The notes under the pieces were generated by a model. That model saw only the letters and a program-made list of their open reading frames with translations. It had not been told where the DNA came from and searched no databases. From positions 283,093,067-283,157,066 of the forward strand of contig NC_133660.1 of the NCBI RefSeq assembly GCF_037893015.1: 64,000 nt of DNA, given 5' to 3'. This DNA comes from Macrotis lagotis. Taxonomy: Eukaryota; Chordata; Mammalia; Peramelemorphia; Peramelidae. Below, in pieces: positions 9,716 to 21,900 of the stretch. Each line of letters opens with the position of its first letter. Positions within the stretch are counted from its first letter, which is position 1. The position numbers and the translations under genes are program-made.

Positions 9716-12700
9716 CGAGGACCCTGTGGCCCCTGAGTCGGTGTCATCCACAGAGAGGGAAGAGCTGCTCCGGAGGCGTGAGCGCCTCTTCTTCAGCAAG
9801 TCGGCATCCCGAATGTGGGAGAAGGAGCCGTGGGCTCGGGGAGGGGGGATGGGTCCCATTCCAGCCTCGCCATTCAGCGAGGACCGCCTCAGTCTGACGG
9901 CCCCGGTCCCCGTCCCGTTCGTCAGCCCGTCGGCGGGGGATGGCGTCCCGGTCCTGACCATGGGACCCTCCGCCTTGGCTCTGGCATCCTCAGAGCTGTT
10001 GGCCTGGCCGCCAGCATCACTGCCTGCATCCTTTAGGGCATCGGGGGCCCGCATCCCGGAATCCCTTGTGTCCCCGTTAGACGCCCGTCCTGAGCTCTTG
10101 GCAGCCACTCCGGCCCCTGGGCTCTGGGTGGGAAGGCTGGCCTTGCTCTGTTCTTCCTTCAGTTGTCTCCCAGCAGCTTTGGCAAGCTCCTTGGTGGGCC
10201 CTGGGTGGGCAGCGTCCTTGCCATCCATCTCGGCCCCACCAGCCAGAGCTCTGGCTTCCCTGGTGGGGATGGCTCCTGCCACATCTCCACCACGCTCTCG
10301 GAGGCGCTGGGCCAGGTGACTGGAGCCCAGGGCCTCGGGCAGCTCGGGCTCAGGGCCGCCCACCCTATAGGTGCTAGCCCGGCCACCACCCTCCACTTGT
10401 ACCAGCTGCAGCTCCTGGCCTGTACAAAAGGCCCTGATCTGACACAGGTAAGTCATCACGATCAACTTGTCAGGAACGGCCAGGAGCACCATGTCTGCCG
10501 GCTCCAACAGCCGTGAGACGCCCAGGGCCGCAAAGCCATCGAAAGCCTTGGGGGGGGGGGGGGCAGAAAGCAAGGCCAAAATGTGAGCCGGGGCTGCAGC
10601 CAGGGGAATTCCCACCCTCTCTCCAACAACAGCCCCAGAACTTCCTGGTGACCAGGGATGGGGATTTTTCCACCAAAGCCACCATCCAGGGGATTTCGGA
10701 GGCTGATGTGCTGGCCTTAAAGACCTGCAGCAGCACAGTGGGGAGAGGACTGCATTTGGACTGGGGTTTTCCCACCAGTAGAATGGGAAGGGGTGAGCCA
10801 GATGCCCCCTGGAGTCTTGCTCCAGTGGGGCCCGCCTCCCTTGTTTCAGAGGTAAGGAAGATGAGGCCTTGGAAGGCAATGGGGATTGTCCACAATCCCC
10901 CAGGTAGGAAGCGGCAGAGGGTGGATTTGAACCCAGGGCCTCTGCCACGTAACCCAGTGGGGCTCTCTTCACTGGATAACACTGCCTCCATTTTACTGAT
11001 GGATCCCACCTCTGCACCCCCAGCTCATCTACCTGGGCTCCCTTCTTCCCCATCACACACACCTGCTTGTTGTTCTGTTTGATATTCTGGGGGTCCAGGG
11101 TGGCAAAGTCACTGCAGGACCAGGAAGACAAGGTCAGGGTTAGAGCGGTTGGGGCAGGCACTCTGACCACCCACTCTCCCACCCCCCAGCAGGAGGACTG
11201 AGTCACTAACAGCCGTGGAAAGGACAAAGATGTCTAGCCCATTTTACAGAGGAGGAGACTGAGGCTCAGAGAGCTGACACATGCCCATGATCACATGGCC
11301 AAGCGATGTCAGAGCCAGTCCCTTCATTGGGCACTGCCACCCAGTCCTGCCCTCCTGCCCATCTGGCTGCCCAGCCTCTCACATCTTGTCTGGATGGAAG
11401 TAGTGCAGGATGGCACAGAAAGCCAGGCCATTACGCCACGATGTGGTGAAGTTGGTGACACGGACACCCGAGTAACCCTTCGTCACCTCCTGGCACCACT
11501 CAAGCAGGGACTGGCTGGAGCTGACCTGGAGGTGAGAGGAGAGCGATGGAGAAGCTGATCCAGGACCAGAGACCAAAGAGGCCAGGGTGCCCCTGCTCTG
11601 GGATGGCATCCTCCTTGACCTCCCAATTCCACCACAGAGAAAAAAAGTTCAGCACTGGGCCCCCTGGGAGCAGGCCTCCTACCCACTGACCCTCACCCGG
11701 GGGGTCCCTGGCATCCTGGCTGGCCAGGGCCACCATTGGAGGGCTGTTGTTTGCTCCCGGGAATCATCTGCTCTCATGGTCCCAAGCCCCGGGCCCTCAA
11801 TCTGGAGACCAAATGTGCCAAATATGGAAGTCCCCAGGAAGCTCACCCAGGCCAGACCCCTCCCTGTCAGGGGCAGAGGCCACAGCGGCTCACACCCATC
11901 TGGTTACCCAGAGATCCACCAAAGATGCCAGGCTCCCCACCATGCCATGCTGGTCAGCACTGGGGAAAGGGAGGCATTCCTGGACTGAGGGGGGCAGAGG
12001 TGGCTGCCCTGCCACTCAGACAAGCTCAGACCTTGAAGAAGGGGCGGCATGCCCAAGGTGGCCTGCACCTCCTCCCCCATCCCGTCCATGCACGACTCAA
12101 AGTCATTCTCTCAGCTTTTGCCCCAAACATCCTGATCTTGGGGGGTTAGTGAAAAAGCAGCAAGCCAGGAGGGCTCATGGGGGCCCCTATCCCTACCTTG
12201 GCACCCAGGGGAGGCTCCGGGCCTCCCCCCCAGCCCTGAGGCCTCCTGTCCTCTTCAGGCCCCTCTTGGCTGGGGGGCGTTGGTGTAGAGAAGGCAGGAG
12301 AGCCCTGGGCCTCCCCCTCCTCCTGCACTGAGGTGGGGGTCACCCAGGGGGAGCTGGTGGCCAGGGCCCTGGGGGCTGGGGCTGGACTAGGCTCCTGGAC
12401 AGACCCTTCAGCTTCTGGCTCTGCTTCTGACTCCTCCCCCGAACCCAAGAGTGCAGACCCGGTCACTTCCCTGGCTGAGGCCACCTTTCTAGATATCCCC
12501 ACCTCGGCCTCCAGCTCCTGGGTCCCCAACACCCCAGCTCCTGGAGCCTCGACCCTCGCTCTCTCAGGGCCCAGCCCTTCAGCCTCCACTTCAATGAATG
12601 CTGCCTCTTTACTCCCCAGAACCCCCACTGACAAGACCTCCATCCCTGCCTCCTCTGAGCTCTGCCTCCCAGCCGCCACCTCCCTCCTCCCCAAGACTCC

Positions 12701-15700
12701 TGCGTCTCTCTCCTTGATCCCTGCTACAGCAGGTGCCAAGGCCTCAGGTACAAGCCCCTGGGTGCCCGAAGCTGCCCACTCAATCTCCGTGGTCCCCAGT
12801 CTCTTAGCCTTGGTCTCCTTGAGTCCCAACACTGCAGGCACCAAGACCTCAGCCCCTGCCTCTCTGCTGCCCAAGATCTCGGGTGTCTCCTCGGTCACCA
12901 GCACCTCAAAGGCCAATCCCTCAGGTCCTGACCCTCCCCTCTCTAACGCTTCAGCTTCTGTTTTCTTGGTCCCCAATACCCCAGCTGTTTCTTCACTGCC
13001 TGATACCCCAGCTCCTGTCTCCTCAGTCCCCACTGTGCCAGCCCTCAGTTTCCCCTTTTCCAACACCCTGGGTTCTGTCTCTTCAGCCCCGAGCCCCCCA
13101 GATTCTGTCTCTGTCATTTTTAATATCTCAACTTTCATCTCCTCAGTTCCCAATACTCCAGTTTCTACAACTTTAGTTTCCACTGTCTCAAATGCTTGCA
13201 CCTCAATTTCTGTCTCCTTAACCCCCAATACTTCAGATTCTCTTTCCTTAGCTCCTAATATATCAGGTTCTGATTCCTTAACCCCCAACACCCCAGGTTC
13301 TGTCTCCTTAGCCTCTGATATCCCAGATTCTATCTCCTTAACCCCCAACTTCTCAGATTCTGTCTCCTTAAACCCCCATACCTCATATTCTGTCTCCTTA
13401 GCTCCTAATCCCCCAGGTTCTATCTCCTTAACCCCCAATATCCTAGGTTCTCTCTCCTTAGCCCCCAATACCCCAAGGTCTGTCTCCTTAACCCCCAATA
13501 CCCCGAGTTCTCTCTCCTTAACCCCCAATACCCCAGGTTCTATCTCCTTAACCCCCAATACACCAGGGTCTGTCTCCTTAGCCCCCAATATCTCAGATTC
13601 TGTCTCCTTAACCCCCAACACCCCAGGGTCTGTCTCCTTAACCCCCAATACCCCAAGTTCTCTCTCCTTAACCCCCAATACCCCAGGTTCTATCTCCTTA
13701 ACCCCCAATACACCAGGGTCTGTCTCCTTAGCCCCCAATATCTCAGATTCTGTCTCCTTAACCCCCAACACCCCAGGTTCTGTCTCCTTAGCCTCTGATA
13801 TCCCAGATTCTATCTCCTTAACCCCCAATTTCTCAGATTCTGTGTCCTTAACCCCCAACACCCCAGGGTCTGTCTCCTTAGCCTCTGATATCCCAGATTC
13901 TATCTCCTTAACCCCCAATTTCTCAGATTCTGTCTCCTTAAACCCCCATACCTCATATTCTGTCTCCTTAGCTCTTAATCCCCCAGGTTCTGTCTCCTTA
14001 GCCCCCAATATCTCAGATTCTGTCTCCTTAACCCCGAATACCCCAGGTTTTGTCTCCTTAAGCCCCAATACCCCAGGGTCTGTCTCCTTAACCCCCAACA
14101 CCCCAGGTTCTGTCTCCTTAGCCTCTGATATCCCAGATTCTGTCTCCTTAACCCCCAATTTCTCAGATTCTGTCTCCTTAAACCCCCATATCTCATATTC
14201 TGTCTCCTTAGCTCCTAATCCCCCAGGTTCTGTCTCCTTAACCCCCAATTTCTCAGATTCTGTCTCCTTAAACCCCCATACCTCATATTCTGTCTCCTTA
14301 GCTCTTAATCCCCCAAGTTCTGTCTCCTTAGCCCCCAATATCTCAGATTCTGTCTCCTTAACCCCCAATACCTCAGGGTCTGTCTCCTTAACCCCCAATA
14401 TCTCAGATTCTGTCTCCTTAACCCCCAATACCCCAGGGTCTGTCTCCTTAATCCCCAATACCCCAGGGTCTGTCTCCTTAACCCCCAATACCCCAGGTTT
14501 TGTCTCCTTAAGACCCAATACCCCAGGGTCTGTCTCCTTAACCCCCAACACCCCAGGTTCTGTCTCCTTAGCCTCTGATATCCTAGATTCTGTCTCCTTA
14601 ACCCCCAATTTCTCAGATTCTGTCTCCTTAAACCCCCATATCTCATATTCTGTCTCCTTAGCTCCTAATCCCCCAGGGTCTGTCTCCTTAACCCCCAATA
14701 TCTCAGATTCTGTCTCCTTAACCCCCAATACCCCAGGGTCTGTCTCCTTAATCCCCAATACCCCAGGGTCTGTCTCCTTAACCCCCAATACCCCAGGTTT
14801 TGTCTCCTTAAGACCCAATACCCCAGGGTCTGTCTCCTTAACCCCCAACACCCCAGGTTCTGTCTCCTTAGCCTCTGATATCCTAGATTCTGTCTCCTTA
14901 ACCCCCAATTTCTCAGATTCTGTCTCCTTAAACCCCCATATCTCATATTCTGTCTCCTTAGCTCCTAATCCCCCAGGTTCTGTCTTCTTAGCCCCCAATA
15001 TCTCAGATTCTGTCTCCTTAACCCCCAATACCCCAGGGTCTGTCTCCTTAATCCCCAATACCCCAGGGTCTGTCTCCTTAACCCCCAATACCCCAGGTTT
15101 TGTCTCCTTAAGCCCCAATACCCCAGCTTCCATCTTCTCAGTCCCTGATCCTCCAGTTTCTAAACCCACCATCTCCATTGTCTGAAGTACCTGAATCTCA
15201 ATTTCTTCAGGCTCTGCTCCCCTAACTTCTGTCTCCTGTGAACCCACTATCTCAGGCTCTGTCTCCTCCCTGCCCCTCAGAGTCCCAGCACCCATGTCCT
15301 CAGTCCCTGTTACCCCAAGCCAAGCCCCATGCACCCGCCTGTCCATGCCCCTTGGATGAGCGCCAATCTTGCTCACCTGGGCCATGGTGCCTTCAGCTCC
15401 TGTGGCAGGGACCCCCAGAGCCCCTGCCCCCTCTTGGACCCTCTCCTTTGCTCTCCCATTGGCCTTCTCCTGTTCTGAAGGTCTTTCCACTATGCCCAAG
15501 GGAAGCTGGCCAGGGCCCTTGGGGGCTCCTGCCTCAGACCCAGACCCAGCTCCATAGACTGGATTGGGGGTCTCTGGGTTCTCATTCTCCTGAGTTGGTG
15601 GATGGTGGTCTGGGCCCTGGGCTTCTGCAGGGCCAGAAGCCTGGACTCTTGGCTGTTTTACTTGTTCATCTGCTTCCTTAACAATTTCTTGGACTGAAGG

Positions 15701-18700
15701 TGCTTCAAGGGGGATCTCATTAGCAGCTGCTCCTGACTGGGCCTCTGTCTGGGCCCCTTGGGGGGACTCTGGCCTTTTTCCAGTCTCCTCTATGGCCTGG
15801 GGCCCCTTCCCAGACTTCTCTATGGCATCTGCTGTCTCCTTGTATGGTTCCCCCTCAGCCTTCTCCTCCTTTCTGATTTCGACCTCCTCCCCAGGCTTTG
15901 CACCCTGACCCTGACCCTCCCCTACTCCTTGCCCCATTTCGTGGTTCTCAGGGCTCCTAGTCACCTGCCTAGCTCTGTCTCTCTCCCAGGACCCTCCAGC
16001 CTCCTGGGGAGGCATTCCTTCCTCTCTTCCTCCTCCTTCCTCTTGGGAAGCCTCCCTGGCTTTGACACTGCCTTGGCCTCTCTCTCCTGCTCCAAGCTCT
16101 AACTGATGGTCTCCCCCTCCTATAGGTCCTATCTGCTCCCCTGGGGCTTCCTCCTTTTTGATTGGCGGGGTTGGGTGCAGGGGGGCAGTGGCCGCTCTCC
16201 TGAGCCGGGGGGCTGGGATGGGGGAATCCTCGAGGGGTTGCCATGGGGACCTGGGGGAAACAGGATGGAAAACAAATTTCAGGCTAGGTACGGGGAGAGG
16301 GTCATGCCCTTCCCCCACCTTGAAAATCAGCCTCTCCCCCCCCCCCCATTCTTTTGGGCCTAGAACTTCCCACTTGAAAGCAGTTGAGACACAGAGAGGA
16401 AGCAGGGAGGGGCAGGGAAGGAGGGGCGAGAGAGGTTCCAGGAGAGGGGGCTGGCGCCAAGGCCCAGCTAAGAGGGAAGTGATCTGGGGAAACAGCATTT
16501 CCTGGAAGGGGGAGCATGGCCAGAGAGGGTGGAGGCAGGGGAATGGGTTAAGAATGAGCCCCAGGAGAGAGGCAGAGAGATGACCCACACCCTGGGTCCC
16601 CAGGGCCACACTGGCTCCATCTGGGGCCTCAGTGTGTGCCCTTTGGTACAAAGAGCAGCTTGGGCTCCCTGGCCTGGAGGGCCCATCCAAGTCCAAATGG
16701 AGGAACCTTTAGGAGCAAGGAGCTTTGGGATCACCCACCCCCTCCCACCCGCCCTGGACCTGGAGAAGGTCCAAAGCTGATTCTTTCTCTTTAGAGCCCT
16801 CACCTCATCTCCTGCACGGGTCCCTGGAGCGGCTGGGCCTCGGCACCCGTCCTGCCCCCAGCTGCTTCCATCTCCTCCCTGGGCTGGCCCCCCGGGCTCG
16901 GCAGGCCTCCATGCACCCTGCCCCCCTGGCCCCGGGAAGCCCTGAGAGGGGGCGCAGGGGCAGGGGCAGGGGCACTTACAGGGTTGGGTTCCTTCACGCC
17001 ACCCTCCTCCAGTGCAGCTTGGGACGGCTGGGCCGTAGCCACAGGGTGGGCAGAAGCCGCTGCTGGCAAAGGAAGGGAAGGAATGAGGAGGGCGGCTCTG
17101 CCTGAGCTGCCCCCCTCCTCGGCTGTCCCCAGCGCCTCCCCCCCCACATGCAGGGCCTCAGTTTCCTGGAGCTTGGCAGGGGGCAGCCACTTGACCTCAC
17201 CTCCCTTCCTGGAGATGGCCCCAGAGCCAGGCCTCCTTCCTTCCTCCTCCTCACGCACGGTGTTCAGCTCCCGGCTTGGATCTGGGGTAGGGGCACAAGG
17301 GGGTGGGGATGTGAGACCAGTTCAGAGGTTCCCCGACACAGTCCAGCCCCTCCACCCAGGAGAGAGAGCAGAGGTCATACCTGGGAAATGCCCTGACCTC
17401 AGGGCGGCAGCCCGACCTATGGAGACGGAGACGGAGATGGAGGAGAAACCGAGAGAGAAAGAGAGCAGGAAGAAATCCAGACAGAGACAGAGGAAAAGCA
17501 GGGGCAGAGGGGGTGAAGTCAGCCTGAGGGGTGAGAGCTGGGGCCCTGAGGTCCCCTTAGTGAGCAGAAACCCCATGAAGCTCGAAGGAGCAGCTCAGAC
17601 CCAAGTTGTTAGACTCAGGGCTGACTTGGGGCTTGTCCTCTCCCAGACCCCACCTGGCTGGGCAGGCCTGGCCCGGGCTTCCGGAGCCCCCTGTCCCATG
17701 GTGTCCTCTTCATCGCTCTCGGCAAAGTCCTCCAGGTTGCCCACATCGCTGGGCTTCACACTCATCAGACTGGCCAAGCTCTGCATGTCGTCATCCCTGA
17801 GGGCAAGAGCTGCTTCAGGCCCCTTGCTCCCTTCCTTCTCAAGCTGGCCTCCTGGCCACCTGCCTTCTCTGGGCCTCTGCAGAGGCCGTCCACCCAGCAG
17901 CCTTCCCACGTTGTACAGCCCCTCACTGCTAATGCTGGCGACCCCCCCTGCCGGCGTAACTATCCACCCTTTAGAATGGAAGCTCACTGTGGGCTGGCAC
18001 ACTGAATTAAAGGGAACGGAACCGAGATGGCCGGGGCCCGGGAGACTATGGGAAAGGTGCTCACGTGGCTCGGCCTTCCCTGACCAGAACCCCGGACAGG
18101 GTCAGGCTCAGCTCCGCATTCAGCACTTTCACCGACTTGGGCTTTAGCTTCAACCGCAGGGGCACCTGTGACGGGACTGGTCCCGCATGGCGGGACAGGT
18201 CCACGTCTGCAGTGGCCAGCACCTTGCGCTGTCCTTTGGACTCCTGGAAAGGAAGGGGTAGACTTGATGCCAGAGAGACCTGGGGCCCCCCCCCGGGCTC
18301 CCCACCCTCAAGTGTGCTCCCGTGTCGCCAGGGACCTCCTCTGGAAAATGGCCCAAAGACCACCCAAGGCTGTCGGGAAGAGCACAGTCCAGTCCATCTG
18401 GACCCCATGCCTATCCAGCTTGGTGGCTTGGGGGAGCTTCTGAGGACACAGGCCCACCCCCAGACATGACGGGCACCAGAGGAGGGGATCCTAGCTCCCC
18501 GACAGGAGAATTTGGAGGCCCAGCTGTGTAATCTTGAGTGAATGCTGTCCCCTGGGGCCTCATTTCCTTCACGTGTCAAATGAAGGAGTGTGGGCTACTC
18601 TCTGAAGGCCCTTCTGGATCTAGAGCTGTGAAGGGATGAGTCTGGGTGGGCGTCCTTTATAGACCACGGCCCTGGGCCTCAGTTTCCCCCTCTGTAAATG

Positions 18701-18885
18701 AGAGGGTTGGACTAGGTCTCGGGTCGGCTCCTCCCCTACAGCTAGGAGCTTAGCCTTTAATAACTGGTAAACCAGAAGCCCTCGGAGAGCAGGGACTCCA
18801 CCCTGGCCCACCACAGGGCAGCTCACACAAAGCAGTCCCTCAGTTGGAAGGAGTGGGACTGGGTGTAGCGACAAACATGCCAACT

Positions 18886-18955
<70 letters not shown>

Positions 18956-21900
18956 CTATAAATCTACATAAATCCAAATTTAGGCGAATCTCCAAATGCT
19001 GGATTCTTTCACTCACGTTCTCGATAACGAACGTCCATTCCTTGGCCTCATACTGCTCCACGTGGGGGTCCTGTGGGTAGTCAGGGACAAGAATAAGGGG
19101 CCAGGAACAGATGGAGGGGGCAGTGACAAGACCAAGGGCTCTGGGCTGCAGGTGAGTGGGAGGACCTTGGACACACTAGCTCTGGAACCCTCTCAGACTC
19201 TCAGTGTCCTCCTCTCACGGAGAACAGAAATCCTGCCTCACCTCCCTCCCCACTTCCTGGGTGTCCTATTGAACCAATGAGCATGACCAGAGTCAAGGGC
19301 ACTTTGGAAGAGGGTGAGAGATGAGGAAGATGAGGCAGGGACAGAGGGAAGAGGAGACTTCCCACCTCCACCAGTCTAATGCCACAGTGACACAATTCCC
19401 ATCAACAGCAGAACTTTGGTGGCCTCTCAGTGGGCAGGCTCCGATCTGGGGCCTCAAGACAGAATATATTTGTTTCCATCCAGGACAGAGAAGGGGACAA
19501 AAGAAGCAGAATATACAGAGACTCTCAGACCAGGACACAGGGATTCAATCTTTGCAAAATATTGGGTTTTTTGTTTTTAGGGGGTTTTTTGCAAGGCAAT
19601 GGGGTTAAATGACTTGCCCAAGGCCACACAGCTAGGTCATTATTAAGCGTCTGAGGCCAGATTTGAACTCAGGTCCTCCTGACTCCAGCGCCAGTGCTCT
19701 ACCCACTGCACAACCTAACCGCCCAAAACATTGTTTTTTAGAAGATGGTGGGGAGACTGAAGGATGGATAACGAATCACGAGGACACGGTTTTTGTAAAC
19801 ACAAACAAAAAAGAAGGGGAGTGGAAGGGGTTTGGGGGTTCTGTTCTGACTCAAGGCTCTCAGGTGTGTGCTTTAACCACTCCCTGCCTCAGTGTCCCTG
19901 GCTGGCAAATGAGGATAGGAATTCCCACAGGCCTCACTCACCTCCCAGGATTGTTGGGAACTAAGTAATGTGTTAAAGACTTAATAAAGCCAGAAAATAA
20001 GAGTGACGACAATCACGATATCGTGATTGTCGTCACTCTTATTTTCTGGGTCAAAGCTTGGGTACAACTTAATTGTTCAATCAGGACTGACCACACCCGT
20101 GAGACTCAGAGGGGAAGACCTGGGTTCTAATGCCACATCTGACATGGGAGGGGCGATTCCAGGCAAATCCCTCAGTGTGCCAGAACTCTCTCTGAGCCTG
20201 AAGGGGGATGCCTTGGACAGCAAAGGAAGTCTGACTTGTAGAGTGCTGGCAGAGCTCCTAGGGCATAGTAGGCCTTGGAGAAACGGAACTGAAAGCATGA
20301 ATGTCCTCCCTCCTTCCCTTTCTCACTTCATTGTTGGGAACTTCCTCCCCTACCGAAACCAGAGGTGTGAATTCCACAAAGGAATCCTATCCCGTCTCTC
20401 TCCACCCAACCCTGAGTGGCCCATGGCCTGGTTCTGACTTATCAGAACTTGGGGCTCTGTATACAGAAGGTGCTCCATAAAGACTTGCTGAGCTCAGGAA
20501 GGGTCTCTGCTGCCTTCTGGAGACCCCCACCAGGCCTTTCAGAGCTTTGACCAGCTCCTTTTGGAAATGTTCCTGCCCAGCTTGCACATCCCTAGTCCTG
20601 GAATGTGGGGGGCACAGGGATGGGGGGCTCACCCGATACAGGGTCACAGAGATATCCACGTTCTCTGGCACCATCCACACCACCATGCCCCGATAAGGGT
20701 TCTGGATCCCAGGTTGCCAGCTGTGGGCCTGTGGAAAGATTTCTGAGTCCCCAGAGTAGCCCCCCAGCGCTCCATCTCCCTCCCGAACCCCGCCTCTCTC
20801 CACCAGAGCCAAGGAAGCCACGTGGACACATCCAGCAATGAGCTCAGCCTCCTGTTTTTTGTGGGGGGGCCTTCCTCACCTTGGAGCATATGCGTCGGTT
20901 CCTCCGGGTCCATACCACCACCAGCTTGTCCGGCTGCCTGAGGCAGAGAGAAAGGGAGAAAGCTCGGTGGGGCCGGCCCCATCCCCTGCTCCCCCTCCAG
21001 CTCCCCCCATATTTGACACCATGGAAGGGAAGGGTCACCAGCTGGTTCTTATCTTGGGGCACAGTTGTAGGGTGGAGACTCTAGGGCGGGGTGAAGCCTG
21101 GGAGCAGCAGGGCAAAGGGTAGAAAGAGAAGAGGGCAGGAGGGAAAGGGGGCAGCAGAAGTAGGCCATGGGCCTAGAGCAGGTGGTCTCCAGCAGCCAGG
21201 ACCAGCAGGCAGATGGGCAGAGGCGCAGGAAGGGCCTGTTTGAGCCTGGCCTTGATGGGGCTCTGGTTGGCTCCACGTGTGGTCCCTAGGCCAGAGCGGG
21301 GTGCTCTTTCAGGGGAGCTCTCTCTGCAGGAAGAGGGAGTGACCCCCCTCCTTTGATCAGAGGAGAGAAGGAAAGAGAATTTTCTGCCCTGCCCCCTCAG
21401 GTGCCTGCTGTGACGGGGGGGGGGGCAGGAGAGGCTGGGTTTGGACTAGAAACAGCCCTACCTTTGTGCCATTTACAGGGGGAGGGGGCAAGAATCAGGG
21501 AAGGAGGAGGTGACGCTGGAGTTGTAAAGATAGAGGGAGAAGATACAGCCCAGACAAAGGTGCAGAGGTGGGAAGATCTGGGGCATGTTGGGGGAGGGGC
21601 AGTTGGTGTGGAGGGGAGTAAAATGAGATACAGCTGGGAGGTGGGGGCCCCAGACTGGGCAGGAAGGACCCGATAGACCGAGAGGAGGCTTGGGACCCCA
21701 TAATCTCTGGGAGAAGAGAGCAGGCTTCTCTATTTGGGTGTTCTACTGGGAGCGGGTCAGAGGCCAGGGCAACGGTTGTTGGCTCTTGAAGGGTGGGGCT
21801 GAAGGGCCTGGGCTGGGGCAGTGCCAAGCGAGCAGCAGCTGATGCCAGCAGATGCTGCTTTGCCTTTCAGCCCACCCATCCAGGCTCTGGATAATCGCCT

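Noticed and set aside
13201-15130. CRISPR-like array
   Set aside because: The units are contiguous 30-bp coding repeats without spacers in a vertebrate gene.
12333-15185. A 950-codon plus-strand protein gene
   Set aside because: It is the antisense of the EHBP1L1 repeat exon. There is no promoter, splice or homology support, so it is kept only as an observation.
16980-17281. Shorter EHBP1L1 exon 7 ending at 16980
   Set aside because: It leaves exon 8 out of frame; the 16804 end restores frame, so the short form is listed only as an alternative.
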